Below are positions 24,301 through 33,303 of a stretch of 64,000 bases of DNA, one piece after another; the stretch's first letter is position 1, and every line of letters begins with the position of its first letter. A program made the translations under genes and the position numbers. Source of the stretch: Larus michahellis. Its lineage: Eukaryota; Chordata; Aves; Charadriiformes; Laridae. Where the stretch lies: the NCBI RefSeq assembly GCF_964199755.1, contig NC_133904.1, forward strand, positions 1,054,001 to 1,118,000. Reading direction: 5' to 3'. The notes below the pieces were generated by a model. The model was not told the DNA's origin, did no database searches, and worked only from the letters and a program-made list of their open reading frames with translations.

Positions 24301-27300
24301 AATCCCAAACACGTAAAAGTCTTGTTCAAGTCCTGCATGGATAAGGCTGACTTCTCTCGGTGAATACGAATCTTAAACTTGCATCAGCAGTAAAGGTGCT
24401 TAAGCGCTGCTATCTGTACACTGACCCTGATTCTGGAGAACTAGGTTGGGTTTTTTTTTCCCCAAATGTCTTCAGACTATAGCGCGTTTGTGAAAGGAAG
24501 TAGGTAAGTGAATGGCGTCCCATGCCTCAAAAAAACCCCAAGGACGTGAATTCACTGTACTACTGAGCCTTGCCTTATACAGGTGAACTAGTGTCTGGGT
24601 ACAGATGACCTGTGTATGGTATTAAAGGTGGAAGTTAATCCTTGGTGAATCATGGCTGGGAATATTTGTCGTCAATTCTGCAAGCTCTGATGTGGCTCTA
24701 ATATTCTTCAAACCGTGCAGGCAGTGAAACTTCAGGGCAGGTGCTTGCCAGGCTTATTTGCTTCGCAGCAATACTAGTGCCAGGTGCTGAACTGCGGGTG
24801 CAAGAAGAGCAGAGAGAAGAATAGGCAAAATGGTCACTGTTGCTTTTGTAACAGCTGGTCTGTAGGGGAGTGTGTGTGCTTTGCTGCGTGCCTTTGACTT
24901 TTGGCGTGACTTTAGCAGTTCATCATCAGGTTGCTGTCGAGCAGCACAAATGTTAAATGGAAACATGGATATAGTTGCTGTTACAGTTTGGGTTTTCTGG
25001 TATGCACAACTATAACATCTTAACCTGCTAATTTTATTCTGGAAATGTTATGTATGTTGATTTAAATTTAGCATGCAGATATAAATGTTTGCATAAATTA
25101 GGTAACTTGTATTTCTTCGATTTTTGCTTCTTGTGTAGCTCTTCTATCTTCCTGCCAAGAAGAATGTTGACTCCATTTTAGAGGATTATGCAAACTACAA
25201 AAAGTCACGAGGAAATACTGATAACAAGTAAGTAGTGGTCATATCAAACCTTAAATACTTCTTTTGCTGTTGTTGTTGGACTTGTATTTCATGGAAAATT
25301 TAGTAAGGTTGTTAAACACATCCCAGCCTTATGTCCAGCTTCATGTTCCAAGACCAACGTGACGGGGGAGTTTAGAAATCTTTGAAGGGGTAATTCAAGA
25401 ATGCAGTTCTGCTTTCTGGATGTTATTTCTGCTTCCCCCACTTTCCTTAAGCCTTTTCTTAATGGAAGCTGATACAAACCAAGTGAATAGTTCTCCGCCT
25501 CTTCATTCTAGCTCAGGCTTCCTATGTTGGGTGAATAAATTCAGTGGCACTTGCTGTGTACGGGCTGAACAAACTTCTCAAACAAGCCACCTAGCTGATG
25601 AGCAAAGTGTTACTGTATGGGTGGACTCTCATGGAGGTAGAGGGGTGGGGGGACCGGGAGGTAGATGATGACTTTTAAAAGAATCAGATGGGCAAAACTA
25701 ATTACTTTGAGGTGACAACTTTGAAGATTCTTATTTGTAATTACCCCAGCAGTCCAGCCCTGACAACAAACAAGGTGTGTTTTACTCTTGAACGAAGCTT
25801 TCCTGTTTAAAAGGGAGAGGAACTAGAAATGTGAAGTTATTTTCTTCCATTCAAGAGGAAGCATATTATTGACTTGTCAGGGTGTTTCAGCATTCTTTTA
25901 TGTAATTGTCCTAATGTCTGTTCTAAACTTGTTTGCAGGGTGGAGTGAGGGTTATACGTCTCAGCTGTGCAGTGTCACTGCTAATTCCTATACGGTTGTT
26001 CTCCAATTAGTTGTGAAGTTGGAGGCCTGCAGGAATATGGCATTGAGAGCCCTGGTTAGAAAGGGTCAGTTGCCTGAAATACTGTGTGGCTGTCCCTTTC
26101 CCTTAGCAGCAGTTCAGTCTGATTACTTGTAGTGTTGTACTCTTAAACTGGTGTGAGTTGGGATTAGCTTTTGGTTGAAAACAGAAGAGCTGTTATGTGT
26201 CCTTATAAATGCTTACGTTGCTTTGAGAGGGCAGCTCTAAGAGGTAGTTTCTTTATGTGAGTAGATGACTAAAAGCAGGGCTTTTCTTGGTTTGCCTACA
26301 TTCTTACTGAGTTCAGGACAGTCCATTTTTAAAGGAAGTCTTGAAATGCAGTGCTCCCTGTGGCTGTACATTTGAAGGTCTCCAGACAAATTTCCTTGAA
26401 AAATCGTAAAGATCTTTTACAAGCCTTCAGATTTTGGTGGACTTGCCGAGACTCATCTCGTGTCCATCCAGTCACTAGAACAAGACTTGCAGTGTCTTCT
26501 CTGTTTACCAGGGAGTATGCAGTCAATGAGGTCGTGGCTGGAATTAAAGAATACTTCAATGTCATGCTGGGAACTCAACTACTCTACAAGTTTGAGAGGC
26601 CCCAATATGCTGAAATTCTAGCAGATCACCCAGATGCTCCAATGTCTCAAGTCTATGGTGCCCCACACCTGCTGAGGTTGTTTGGTGAGTATGACATCTA
26701 GAGATTGAAGAGCGGTTTAGAAGTATTCAAATGCTTCCTTTTCCTGTCTTGAGTCTCAGTGGGTGTGAACCGCAGAAATTTGACAGGCAGCTGTGGAACA
26801 TGTGGTTTCATTCTTCCCTTACTCCACGTACCTAAAAATCTCAGAGCCATTCAGGGATTTGGAATGGAAATGGATTTTGAACAGTCTAGTTATTTTAGGT
26901 GAGCTTGTATATATTGGAATAGATTCCTGGGCTGCTGTAAGGTTTTAGACTGTTCTTAAGTACTTGAAGTTGTTGTTCGTTATAATTAACAAGTGCTACC
27001 TCTTTTGAAACAGTACGGATTGGAGCTATGCTGGCTTACACTCCTCTTGATGAGAAGAGTCTGGCTTTGCTGTTAAACTATTTGCATGACTTCTTAAAGT
27101 AAGTACTTTTTAAGTCTTTCAAGCAAGCAAGAAAGAGTTAAGTAAGCACAGGCCATTGTAATGTGAACAATTATTAATCAACGTATATATAAATAAAATG
27201 TTGGGCCTGCGTGCGGCATCTTCACTGAAGGTTGCAGTGAAGCTTTCTCAAACTCTGCCGTACGGTAACACGAGCAAGACTGGTTTTAACTTCTCTCCAG

Positions 27301-28809
27301 TTATACTGAGGTTATTGCTAGTTAGAGGAGTGTTTACGTATCTATTAGTCTGCACTTTTAAACTGTCCAAGTCTGCTACTTGTTTCAAAATAAACGCTTC
27401 AATGTTCATTTGTACTTGTTATAAAAAAACAGGTGACAATTACAGCAAACTATTAAAGTAGACAACAGTTACTCAACAACAATTGTTGCTGAGTAATCAG
27501 GAACTATGGGGTCACTTGCTGCTTAGTTCATCTGTAAATATTTCCTGATTGTGAGATTGTAAAGTGGAATTAAAGTTCAGCTCGGTGTCGTACCTGTGTT
27601 CCCCCATACGTATGTACGAGCGTCACTTCAGCAGCTTCTCTGCGTCTGGACCGCGCTGGAGGAACTTGGTATTGTGGTTCTTCAGTGCACAGATAGATTC
27701 AGTGCACACACGTGTGGGGCCAGGTGTGCGCTATGAAACGGTGCGGGCTGACGGCATTGGCACAGCTCTGCGTTTGCTGGACTGGCAGACTTTCTTGGTC
27801 AAATTTACTAAAGCTGTAAACTTCCATTTGTGATTATGTCGCGGAGAGGAGAAATGTTCTGTGTGTTTTCACATAAGGCTTCGGTGGCCTACCGATAGTG
27901 TTTGGAAATACGGATTTGTAAATAGCTAGGGTAACGAAGTATTGAGCTGTTCTGCCAGCAAATACCAGCTTTTCCCTTTGTGCGGTTGGATAAGCTATTG
28001 GAAGCTGAAAGAAAACCCTCCGCAAATCCAAGACAGCTCTGCAGCAGAGCTAGAAATGGCTCAGCCTGATTTCCAGGGCAAACTTGTCTGGGATAGTCCT
28101 GGTGTCTTCAGTTGATTGTAGTCTTTTGGGTAAGTCTGAAGAAAACGCAAGTGCTAAAGAGCTTTCAGCTGTAAAGACAGAAATGTGAAGCCCGTGCCTT
28201 GCCCGGAAATCCCCGAATCCATTCCATGCGCAGTAGTGGCATATAATGCCTGTCTTCTGCCCCTGCACTCAGTTGGCCCTTGCTCGTTTTGCTCCGGCCA
28301 TCATTCGTTCAGCCTTTTAGGTTCCGTATTTGTGCAGACAGAACCTCGTGGTGTCCTGCTGCTTGTCTCTGCCCCTCTGCGTGCGATCAGCAGTAAATCG
28401 GTTCTTGGTACAGCTGCTGACTGAACCTCAAATGTGAACTGCTTCATACTGTTAATCTTAACCTGCCTGTGCTCACTGGAGCCAGAGTTCTTGCCAACTT
28501 GTTTGGAATTGGTTGTTTGGGTTTGTTTTTTTTTTTTTTTTTTGAATGAGCTGTCAAACCTTCAATTGCTTTACACAGCTGACTTTTTAGTAGATACATG
28601 TTGGTTTTCTCCTCTCGAAATCATGTATTACAGCCTCGGCAAACACCGAACAGTTCACTGTGATGCTGAACAATGGAGACTTTGGGCAAGAAGGTAATTT
28701 AATCTTTTTATTATTTTTCCGTAGGTATTTAGCAAAGAATTCCTCTGCGTTGTTTAGTGCCAGTGACTATGAAGTAGCCCCTCCTGAGTATCATCGGAAA
28801 GCAGTATAA
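3338..28809 (+). CDS. MORF4L1: MORF4L1 (MRG15), complete, 12 coding exons
   Basis: MRG15 is a nuclear chromatin reader found in the NuA4/TIP60 acetyltransferase and SIN3/HDAC complexes; it binds methylated H3K36 and also PALB2. CDS: join(3338..3377, 8194..8240, 11407..11474, 13802..13888, 14284..14364, 22422..22447, 23063..23151, 23469..23570, 25139..25227, 26512..26684, 27014..27098, 28725..28809). All junctions are GT-AG and phases agree, giving 972 nt and 323 residues, the same length as the short human isoform. The chromo barrel (about residues 12-65) keeps the aromatic cage Y26, Y46, W49 and W53. A basic linker with [10 protein letters not shown] (about 133-142) is a likely nuclear signal. 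The MRG domain (about 150-323) is intact, ending [11 protein letters not shown] saw no frameshift or missing key residue. The 39-residue insert of the human long isoform is not seen directly after exon 3. Confidence 0.98.
3378..8193 (+). other. MORF4L1: MORF4L1 intron 1 (4.8 kb)
   Basis: Begins G-rich (continuation of the CpG island, with a G13 run at 3664-3676) and turns AT-rich after about 3900. I saw no exon, RNA gene or recognisable transposon in it; open frames are short and lack family features. Confidence 0.7.
8194..8240 (+). CDS. MORF4L1: MORF4L1 coding exon 2
   Basis: Acceptor TTTTCTTTCAG, donor AAAG|GTATGT. Encodes residues 14-29 ([16 protein letters not shown]), the first strands of the chromo barrel with cage residue Y26. 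Ends in phase 0. Confidence 0.97.
8241..11406 (+). other. MORF4L1: MORF4L1 intron 2 (3.2 kb)
   Basis: Ordinary AT-rich intron. I see nothing recognisable in it. Confidence 0.7.
11407..11474 (+). CDS. MORF4L1: MORF4L1 coding exon 3
   Basis: Acceptor CTCTGTTCCAG, donor AAAAA|GTAAGT. Encodes residues 30-51 and two bases of Asn52, including FIHYSGWNK with cage residues Y46 and W49. Confidence 0.97.
11475..13801 (+). other. MORF4L1: MORF4L1 intron 3 (2.3 kb)
   Basis: Interrupts the chromo barrel. In human, the alternative segment of the long isoform is inserted at this position. I did not find a matching segment directly after the exon 3 donor, and did not recognise one elsewhere in the intron. 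Confidence 0.6.
13802..13888 (+). CDS. MORF4L1: MORF4L1 coding exon 4
   Basis: Acceptor TTTTTCTTTCAG, donor AATCA|GTAAGT. Encodes Asn52 (last base) to the split Gln81: [19 protein letters not shown] closes the chromo barrel (cage residue W53), then a Lys/Gln-rich helix. Confidence 0.97.
14284..14364 (+). CDS. MORF4L1: MORF4L1 coding exon 5
   Basis: Acceptor TTTTTTTAAAG, donor GAAGT|GTAAGA. Encodes residues 82-107 with the [15 protein letters not shown] linker, plus two bases of Val108. The intron before it is only 395 nt. Confidence 0.96.
14381..14450. repeat. A/C-rich low-complexity tract
   Basis: AAAACCAAACCC and AACAAACAAAACAACC-type sequence, similar in style to the tract in ADAMTS7 intron 1. 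Simple sequence. Confidence 0.75.
17743..17763. repeat. A21 homopolymer
   Basis: Uninterrupted run of 21 A in MORF4L1 intron 5. I do not see a retroelement body upstream of it. Confidence 0.9.
22175..22196. repeat. C22 homopolymer
   Basis: Uninterrupted run of 22 C followed by AAAA in MORF4L1 intron 5. Runs like this are often mis-sized in assemblies. Confidence 0.9.
22422..22447 (+). CDS. MORF4L1: MORF4L1 coding exon 6 (26-nt microexon)
   Basis: Acceptor TTCTTCTTGCAG, donor AGAAAA|GTAAGT. A very short exon encoding the all-basic linker KTKKNKQK (residues 109-116) with split codons at both ends. It lies after the 8-kb intron 5. Skipping it would shift the frame. Confidence 0.95.
23063..23151 (+). 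CDS. MORF4L1: MORF4L1 coding exon 7
   Basis: Acceptor TTTTTCTGTACAG, donor GAAAGT|GTATGT. Encodes residues 118-146: a Gly/Ser-rich stretch, then [17 protein letters not shown], the likely nuclear localisation signal. Confidence 0.97.
23469..23570 (+). CDS. MORF4L1: MORF4L1 coding exon 8
   Basis: The acceptor is a pure T19 tract followed directly by AG (23448-23468); donor GCAG|GTAATT. Encodes residues 147-180, the start of the MRG domain ([20 protein letters not shown]). Both ends are phase 0, so skipping would keep frame but break the fold. Confidence 0.97.
23571..25138 (+). other. MORF4L1: MORF4L1 intron 8 (1.6 kb)
   Basis: Ordinary intron; nothing recognised. Confidence 0.7.
25139..25227 (+). 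CDS. MORF4L1: MORF4L1 coding exon 9
   Basis: Acceptor TGCTTCTTGTGTAG, donor AACAA|GTAAGT. Encodes residues 181-209 of the MRG domain ([20 protein letters not shown]) plus two bases of Lys210. Confidence 0.97.
25228..26511 (+). other. MORF4L1: MORF4L1 intron 9 (1.3 kb)
   Basis: Ordinary intron. The exon 10 reading frame stays open for about 50 codons upstream of the acceptor; that extension lacks family similarity and is not coding. Confidence 0.7.
26512..26684 (+). CDS. MORF4L1: MORF4L1 coding exon 10
   Basis: Acceptor CTGTTTACCAG, donor TTTG|GTGAGT. The largest exon (173 nt), residues 211-267, with the MRG core [20 protein letters not shown] and HLLRLF. The frame stays open well upstream into intron 9, but the acceptor and family alignment fix the exon start here. 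Confidence 0.97.
27014..27098 (+). CDS. MORF4L1: MORF4L1 coding exon 11
   Basis: Acceptor TTTTGAAACAG, donor TTAAA|GTAAGT. Encodes residues 269-295 ([20 protein letters not shown] then NYLHDFL), helices of the MRG domain used for partner binding. Confidence 0.97.
27099..28724 (+). other. MORF4L1: MORF4L1 intron 11 (1.6 kb)
   Basis: Contains AATAAA hexamers at 27192-27197 and near 27390, a 26-bp near-palindrome at 27470-27495, and a T-run near 28525. No exon recognised. Confidence 0.65.
28725..28809 (+). CDS. MORF4L1: MORF4L1 coding exon 12 (last, with stop TAA)
   Basis: Acceptor TTATTTTTCCGTAG. Encodes residues 297-323, [20 protein letters not shown] then EYHRKAV, followed by TAA at 28807-28809. 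Confidence 0.98.
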
Positions 28810-28931
28810 TACTGTGCCGCTTTGCGGTGCAGTGAGAATTGGGTCCTTGTAACGCTGTCTACTTCTGCATCTTGTTCTTCACCTTTCTATTGCACATGTC
28901 TCTATTGCACAAATTATGTAAACATAAAGTG

Positions 28932-28937
28932 AATAAA
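28932..28937 (+). terminator. MORF4L1: Proximal poly(A) signal of MORF4L1
   Basis: AATAAA 123 nt after the stop codon, followed by GTGTGTTT as a GT-rich downstream element. It would give a short 3' UTR. Confidence 0.75.
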
Positions 28938-29423
28938 ATTGTGTGTTTAAAGTGGAACTGGCATTTGCAAGTTCTGAAGACTTCTTGTCCCGAAATGGAA
29001 GCTTGGAGTTTAACGGGAACTCTTTGGTGTTTCTGGCTTGCTACTGTCGTTTGCATCAGTGGAATGTAAAAAGAATGCGTTATGCTGTTTCATTGTATGA
29101 ACTCGTCAGTGCTCGTGGGTCCGTTTTGACGTTAAGATTTGCTTCGCTAATCCGCTTTATTGCGTAGTAATGACAAAGGCAGGCGCTCAGACCCCGGAGG
29201 GTTGTGCTCACCTGGTGTCAGTGCTATTGATTAGTCTGACTCTCAAATGCGTTTACTTTTTCTTGGTGTTGGAAGTGAAATGTTTGGTCCATAAATGTAT
29301 GCTTTTACCTAGATAGTTCAAGGACTGTGACTTTTTTTATATTCTAACAATAGGAAAATGCATTATCATATCGTAGTGTCTTGGAAATGTTGGTCTTTCA
29401 CAGAGCTGTTTTACAAATCTTCA

Positions 29424-29429
29424 AATAAA
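29424..29429 (+). terminator. MORF4L1: Distal poly(A) signal of MORF4L1
   Basis: AATAAA about 615 nt after the stop, followed by TGTTGTTTCTAATGTTTG, a good GT-rich downstream element. It would give the long 3' UTR. Confidence 0.8.
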
Positions 29430-29460
29430 CTTTTTTTAATTTCAAATGTTGTTTCTAATG

Positions 29461-32400
29461 TTTGTATTTGCGTCAGTTGCTCCTGTATGACAGTGTCGTG
29501 TCAAGTATGATCTAAGTGTAGCATAAGTTCTGCGATGTCAATTCGGAGATGCTCTGTTTCTCGTTAATTCTAAGCCCGTGCATCCCGTTCCAGTGGGTGA
29601 AGTGGATCCTTTTTCTGCAGGATCGTTACGTAGTCGGTAAGTAGTGATAGTGCAGTTTCACGCCATTTGTTGCGGAATTCTTTAAAGGCTTTTTCTTAAA
29701 AGCTAGAACCCCGAGAGCCCGCTTTGCCTGGCTTCTGTCAGTCCCTCTCCTGTTCTAATTCGATCTTCTATGCGTAGCAGCATCTGAAGTGGTGAGCCGG
29801 AGGGAAGCGAGGTGTGCCGTGAGCGGCACCGCTCGGGCTGCTGGCTCTGGTGTGCTGCTGGAAGCTGTGACAATCCCCCGCGCTCCAGATTCTTGTCTCA
29901 GTCCCATTGCAAAAAGAGCTGTGGCGAAAGCTGAAATAGGTGGTAAAGAAATGGTTGTCAGAGAACGTGACCTGATGCTGACAGAAGGGGGGTCTGACGC
30001 TGCCAGGTGCCTCGTGTGTATTATTTTCACGGGCAGACTTGTGTTGTACTTGGCTTTGGCCTCTCAGTATCAGGCATGGAAAGCTTATCTCTCTTCTGGA
30101 TGTTGCAAGTTCCCTGCAAGCTTACGCACGTTTTCTGGAAAGGTGGCTAACGGAGTTAACTCAGCCGCACAACGCGCGGCTTACACCACGGTGTCAGTCT
30201 GTCCTGTCTCGCTTTTGTTTCTTTTTCCTTCATTCCTGTGCGTTTCCCAAGGCAGCATCTCCGTGCTCAGGCATCATGAAATTAGGAACTCGCTATTCCA
30301 GCCCTCACTAAATTCTGTCTGGGAGCCATCTCCTGTGTAAGTCTTTTGTCTACGTCTCCTTCCGCCTTTAGGCGTATTGAGAAACTCTTCTGTAACGGCT
30401 CATTTAGGTTAATCTTATAGTAATTTCTTTCTGTTTGTAAACTGCGTGCCTACACGCTTCATTGGGTGGATGCTAATTCCCCAGCCCGCTCAGAGGGGCG
30501 GTCGGCGAGACCCAACTCTGCGCATCAGCTTTGTTTTGGGGGGCGAATGCCACCTTACCCTGATCCTGTGTCCGTGGGACGGGATCTAGAGTTCCCCTGG
30601 AAGCGGCTTCGTTGGTGGCTAGCAAAGCCCGGAGCTCCGTCTCCCGTGCATTCGGCACCCCTTTTGCCAGCGGAGTGAAGCTGTTTGGGGCGGGTATGGG
30701 AGGAAAAATGAGGGTTTTGGTCACATCTATTGCAAGCATTGCATGACTTGGCTGTGCTCTACGTAGCTGCTATTTCTAGGCAAAATACCAGGTTTTAATC
30801 ACAGATGCTATTGCAGGAGACCGCGGTATGTTGGGATCTGGGACCTGCTCTGCCAAAGGGCTGCTCCGGTGCCGGGGGCGTGAGTGTGGCCCTTCCCCCC
30901 GGGAGGCTGAGGGACCCTCCTGTGCGTGGCCGCACGCCTGGGCCTGGAGGGAGACCGCAGAGGGGGTTCTGCACCCACAGGGTGCCCTGAACACGGGGTG
31001 CAGCCTTCGCAGAGCAGCCACGTGTGTGTGTCAAGATGGGACTGGGCCGGCCCAGGGCGTTTAAGCAGTCGCCAGCTCCTGGTGGCTCCTGAGGTCGGTG
31101 CCTGGACAAGAATCCAGCGGGGTCACGTCCTCCCTCTGCCCTTCTGTGCCGAAGCGCAAGCGCTTACTAAACTGATTGTGTTGTGTGTAGGGCGAGGGAG
31201 GGTCTGCTGGAGCACAGACAACAATGCGCTATTTAAAGGAGCAGCAGGGATCTCGCCTTTAATGGAAAAGAACAATATTGAGCAATGGTGTGAGCGGGGG
31301 TTGCCATGGAAACCGAGGCAGCGCTGGGGAGCAGCTGCAGGGCCGGGAAGGTGGATTCCAGCGTAGGAATCCCGAGGAGTGTTGGGGCAGACCCCGGGAG
31401 CGGCGGAGCTCAGCGCAGTGTAGGGGGCTGCGGGTCCCTCGCCCGGCGCCGCGCTGGGGCAGGAGAAGCCCCGGAGCTGTGTGGGAAGATGGTGCCCTGC
31501 TCACTGCCTGCCACTGCAGTCCCTGCATGCTCCTCTCAGTGTTTAATGAACAGCTTCATGAGGCTAATTAGCTACTGCTTTTTATTTATCATGGCCATTA
31601 CCCAGACGAAGAGCCAAGACTGTGTTCTGAGTCCGAACAATGCGTTCATCCTTTGCCAAACTGCCCCAAGAGTGAAACTTCTGCTGTCGGCACCCTCGTG
31701 TTTGCAGAACAGCATTTGTACCCGGGCCCCGTACGGATCTGCTGGTGCCCCCTTGGCTGTTGCCTGGGCAGCTCCCTGGTAGCCCGCTGGAAAGCCGAGT
31801 GTGGGACAGCCAGGATGGGGGGGCGAGGGAGCTGGAGGTGCTGCCAGCCCCCTGGGGCAAGGGGCGACCCAGCGAGGGCCACAGAAGTGTCCCTCTTGCA
31901 CGGAGGGAGCCTGCTCTGCTTTCCTCCTTCGCTGCTCCCGTGCTGAATTCATGAGACATAGGGTTTTTTTTCCTGGCTGTGTTCGTGTGCGGGGCAGCAA
32001 GGCCAGCAGGCAGTCGGGGGCTCGGCCGCCATGGGGGTTTCACGAGTGCGGGGCAGCCCTGTCCCCGTGTCCCTGGCCCGGGGCGTCTCAGGTGAGGGAC
32101 TTTTTGGCTGCAGGAGTGGCAGGTCCCCAGGGTCTTGCTCCCGTGGCACTCGGCCTCCCCAGGGAGAGGATGGCGGGGTGCGGTGGTGCCTCTCCGAGCT
32201 GGGAAGCCTCTGCTCCCTGCAGCTCCTCCCGGGAAGGGCGAACTCTTCCTGGCCTGAGGCGTTAATTACCTGCTTCCAACCAGCAATTTCACGGGGAGCT
32301 GGGAGTTAAGGCCCTGCTGAAGCCCAGGCTGTGTCTCTCTCGAGGTGAAGGGTTGCAACGTGTGCCTTGTGCCCACTCAAGGAAAAGCACCCTCTGCTGC

Positions 32401-33152
32401 GGATGCCGTGGGCACGCGTGGCCTGTCCCAAGGCACAGTGACCTCGCGGGTCCGAGACCAGACCACCACCGGGGACTCTCCTCCCTCGCTACCTGAGTCT
32501 CCTTTGAGCTAGACACGGGATGGAGTGAGTGACTGGAGCCGTGCCAATATCCCTCTGTCTGGTCCACCTCTGGAGAGGTGGATGGGGAGCTCGGAGCCCT
32601 TGGGTGCCCTCCGGCTGATGCAGGCCCCGGGGAGGCTGTGTGCGCTCAGGGGGCCAGAGCTTGGTGTGCCTTGGCCAGGGCTACCCCCGGCTGGAGAAGC
32701 TGCGGCAGCATTTGTAGAGAAGGACACAGAGTGTGTTCAAAGGCCGAGTCCTGGAGCCCGCAGCGGGTGGCCTGGGAGGAGGCTGTTGGAAGTGGGGCAC
32801 CACAAGCCCCCGCTGGGTGGACTGGGAAGAGCCCCTGCCTCTCTCCGGCACACAGCAGCGAGCGACCGAGCCGGGGGGAGCTCAGCTGGCCCAGTTCCCT
32901 CCTCCAGAAGGAAAATTATTTTATTTAGGAGGTTGTGGATGAGCAGTGATTGTTAACTGTGCCTCCCAGGGCGGCCCCGGGGCTGCGGCTGGCAGGCGGA
33001 GCTGCGCAGCGGCCGCCACTTCAGCCCTGTGTCCTGCCCCACGCATTGTTTCGCCTTTTTCCTTCCTTTGCTCCAAGCCGAGGGTGATTTCCTGCGCCGT
33101 GGGGTGCGGAGGGCTGGGTGCATCCTCGCCTTCTTTTCCTGCTGCCATTCAG
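29461..33152. other. Intergenic, GC rising; no gene recognised
   Basis: Base composition changes from AT-rich to GC-rich at about 29.7-30.4 kb. Several long open frames occur (for example 29789-30340, 183 codons), but they have no family motifs, overlap frames on the other strand and are expected by chance in this composition. A small AT-rich patch with GGCTAATTAGC lies at 31563-31573. Confidence 0.6.
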
Positions 33153-33303
33153 AGCCTGCCCGGCGCAGCAGCGCTTGCATCAAATGGGATCCTGATGCTC
33201 CTCCGTCCTCCGGCGCTGAGTCCTCGGGGCGGACGGCGGAGCAGAGGCGGCAGCCGGGTGCTTCCTGCGGCTTTGCCTGAGCTAAGCCATGGCGTCCTTA
33301 CAG
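33153..33303 (+). other. Candidate unannotated exon (5' exon of unknown transcript)
   Basis: A pyrimidine-rich acceptor (TTCTTTTCCTGCTGCCATTC then AG at 33151-33152) and a near-perfect donor ACAG|GTGAGTG at 33304 bracket 151 nt. Near its end is an ATG in a strong context (GCCATGG, 33289), with an in-frame TAA two codons upstream, giving MASLQ up to the splice site. It could be the first coding exon of a gene or a noncoding exon. I do not recognise a protein starting this way. Alternatively it may be a chance pairing of splice-like signals in GC-rich DNA. Confidence 0.3.

Larger units (their letters stand above)
28810..29460 (+). other. MORF4L1: MORF4L1 3' UTR
   Basis: AT-rich sequence after the stop, bounded by two poly(A) signals. 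The far end is inferred from the second signal and the T/GT-rich sequence following it, not from transcripts. Confidence 0.75.

Noticed and set aside
29610-29640. Possible microexon between TTTTTCTGCAG and GTAAGT just after the MORF4L1 3' UTR
   Set aside because: Only 16 nt long, past the poly(A) signals, and no partner exons are visible.
29789-30340. 183-codon open frame downstream of MORF4L1
   Set aside because: No recognisable domain, no promoter or splice context, and it overlaps open frames on the other strand.
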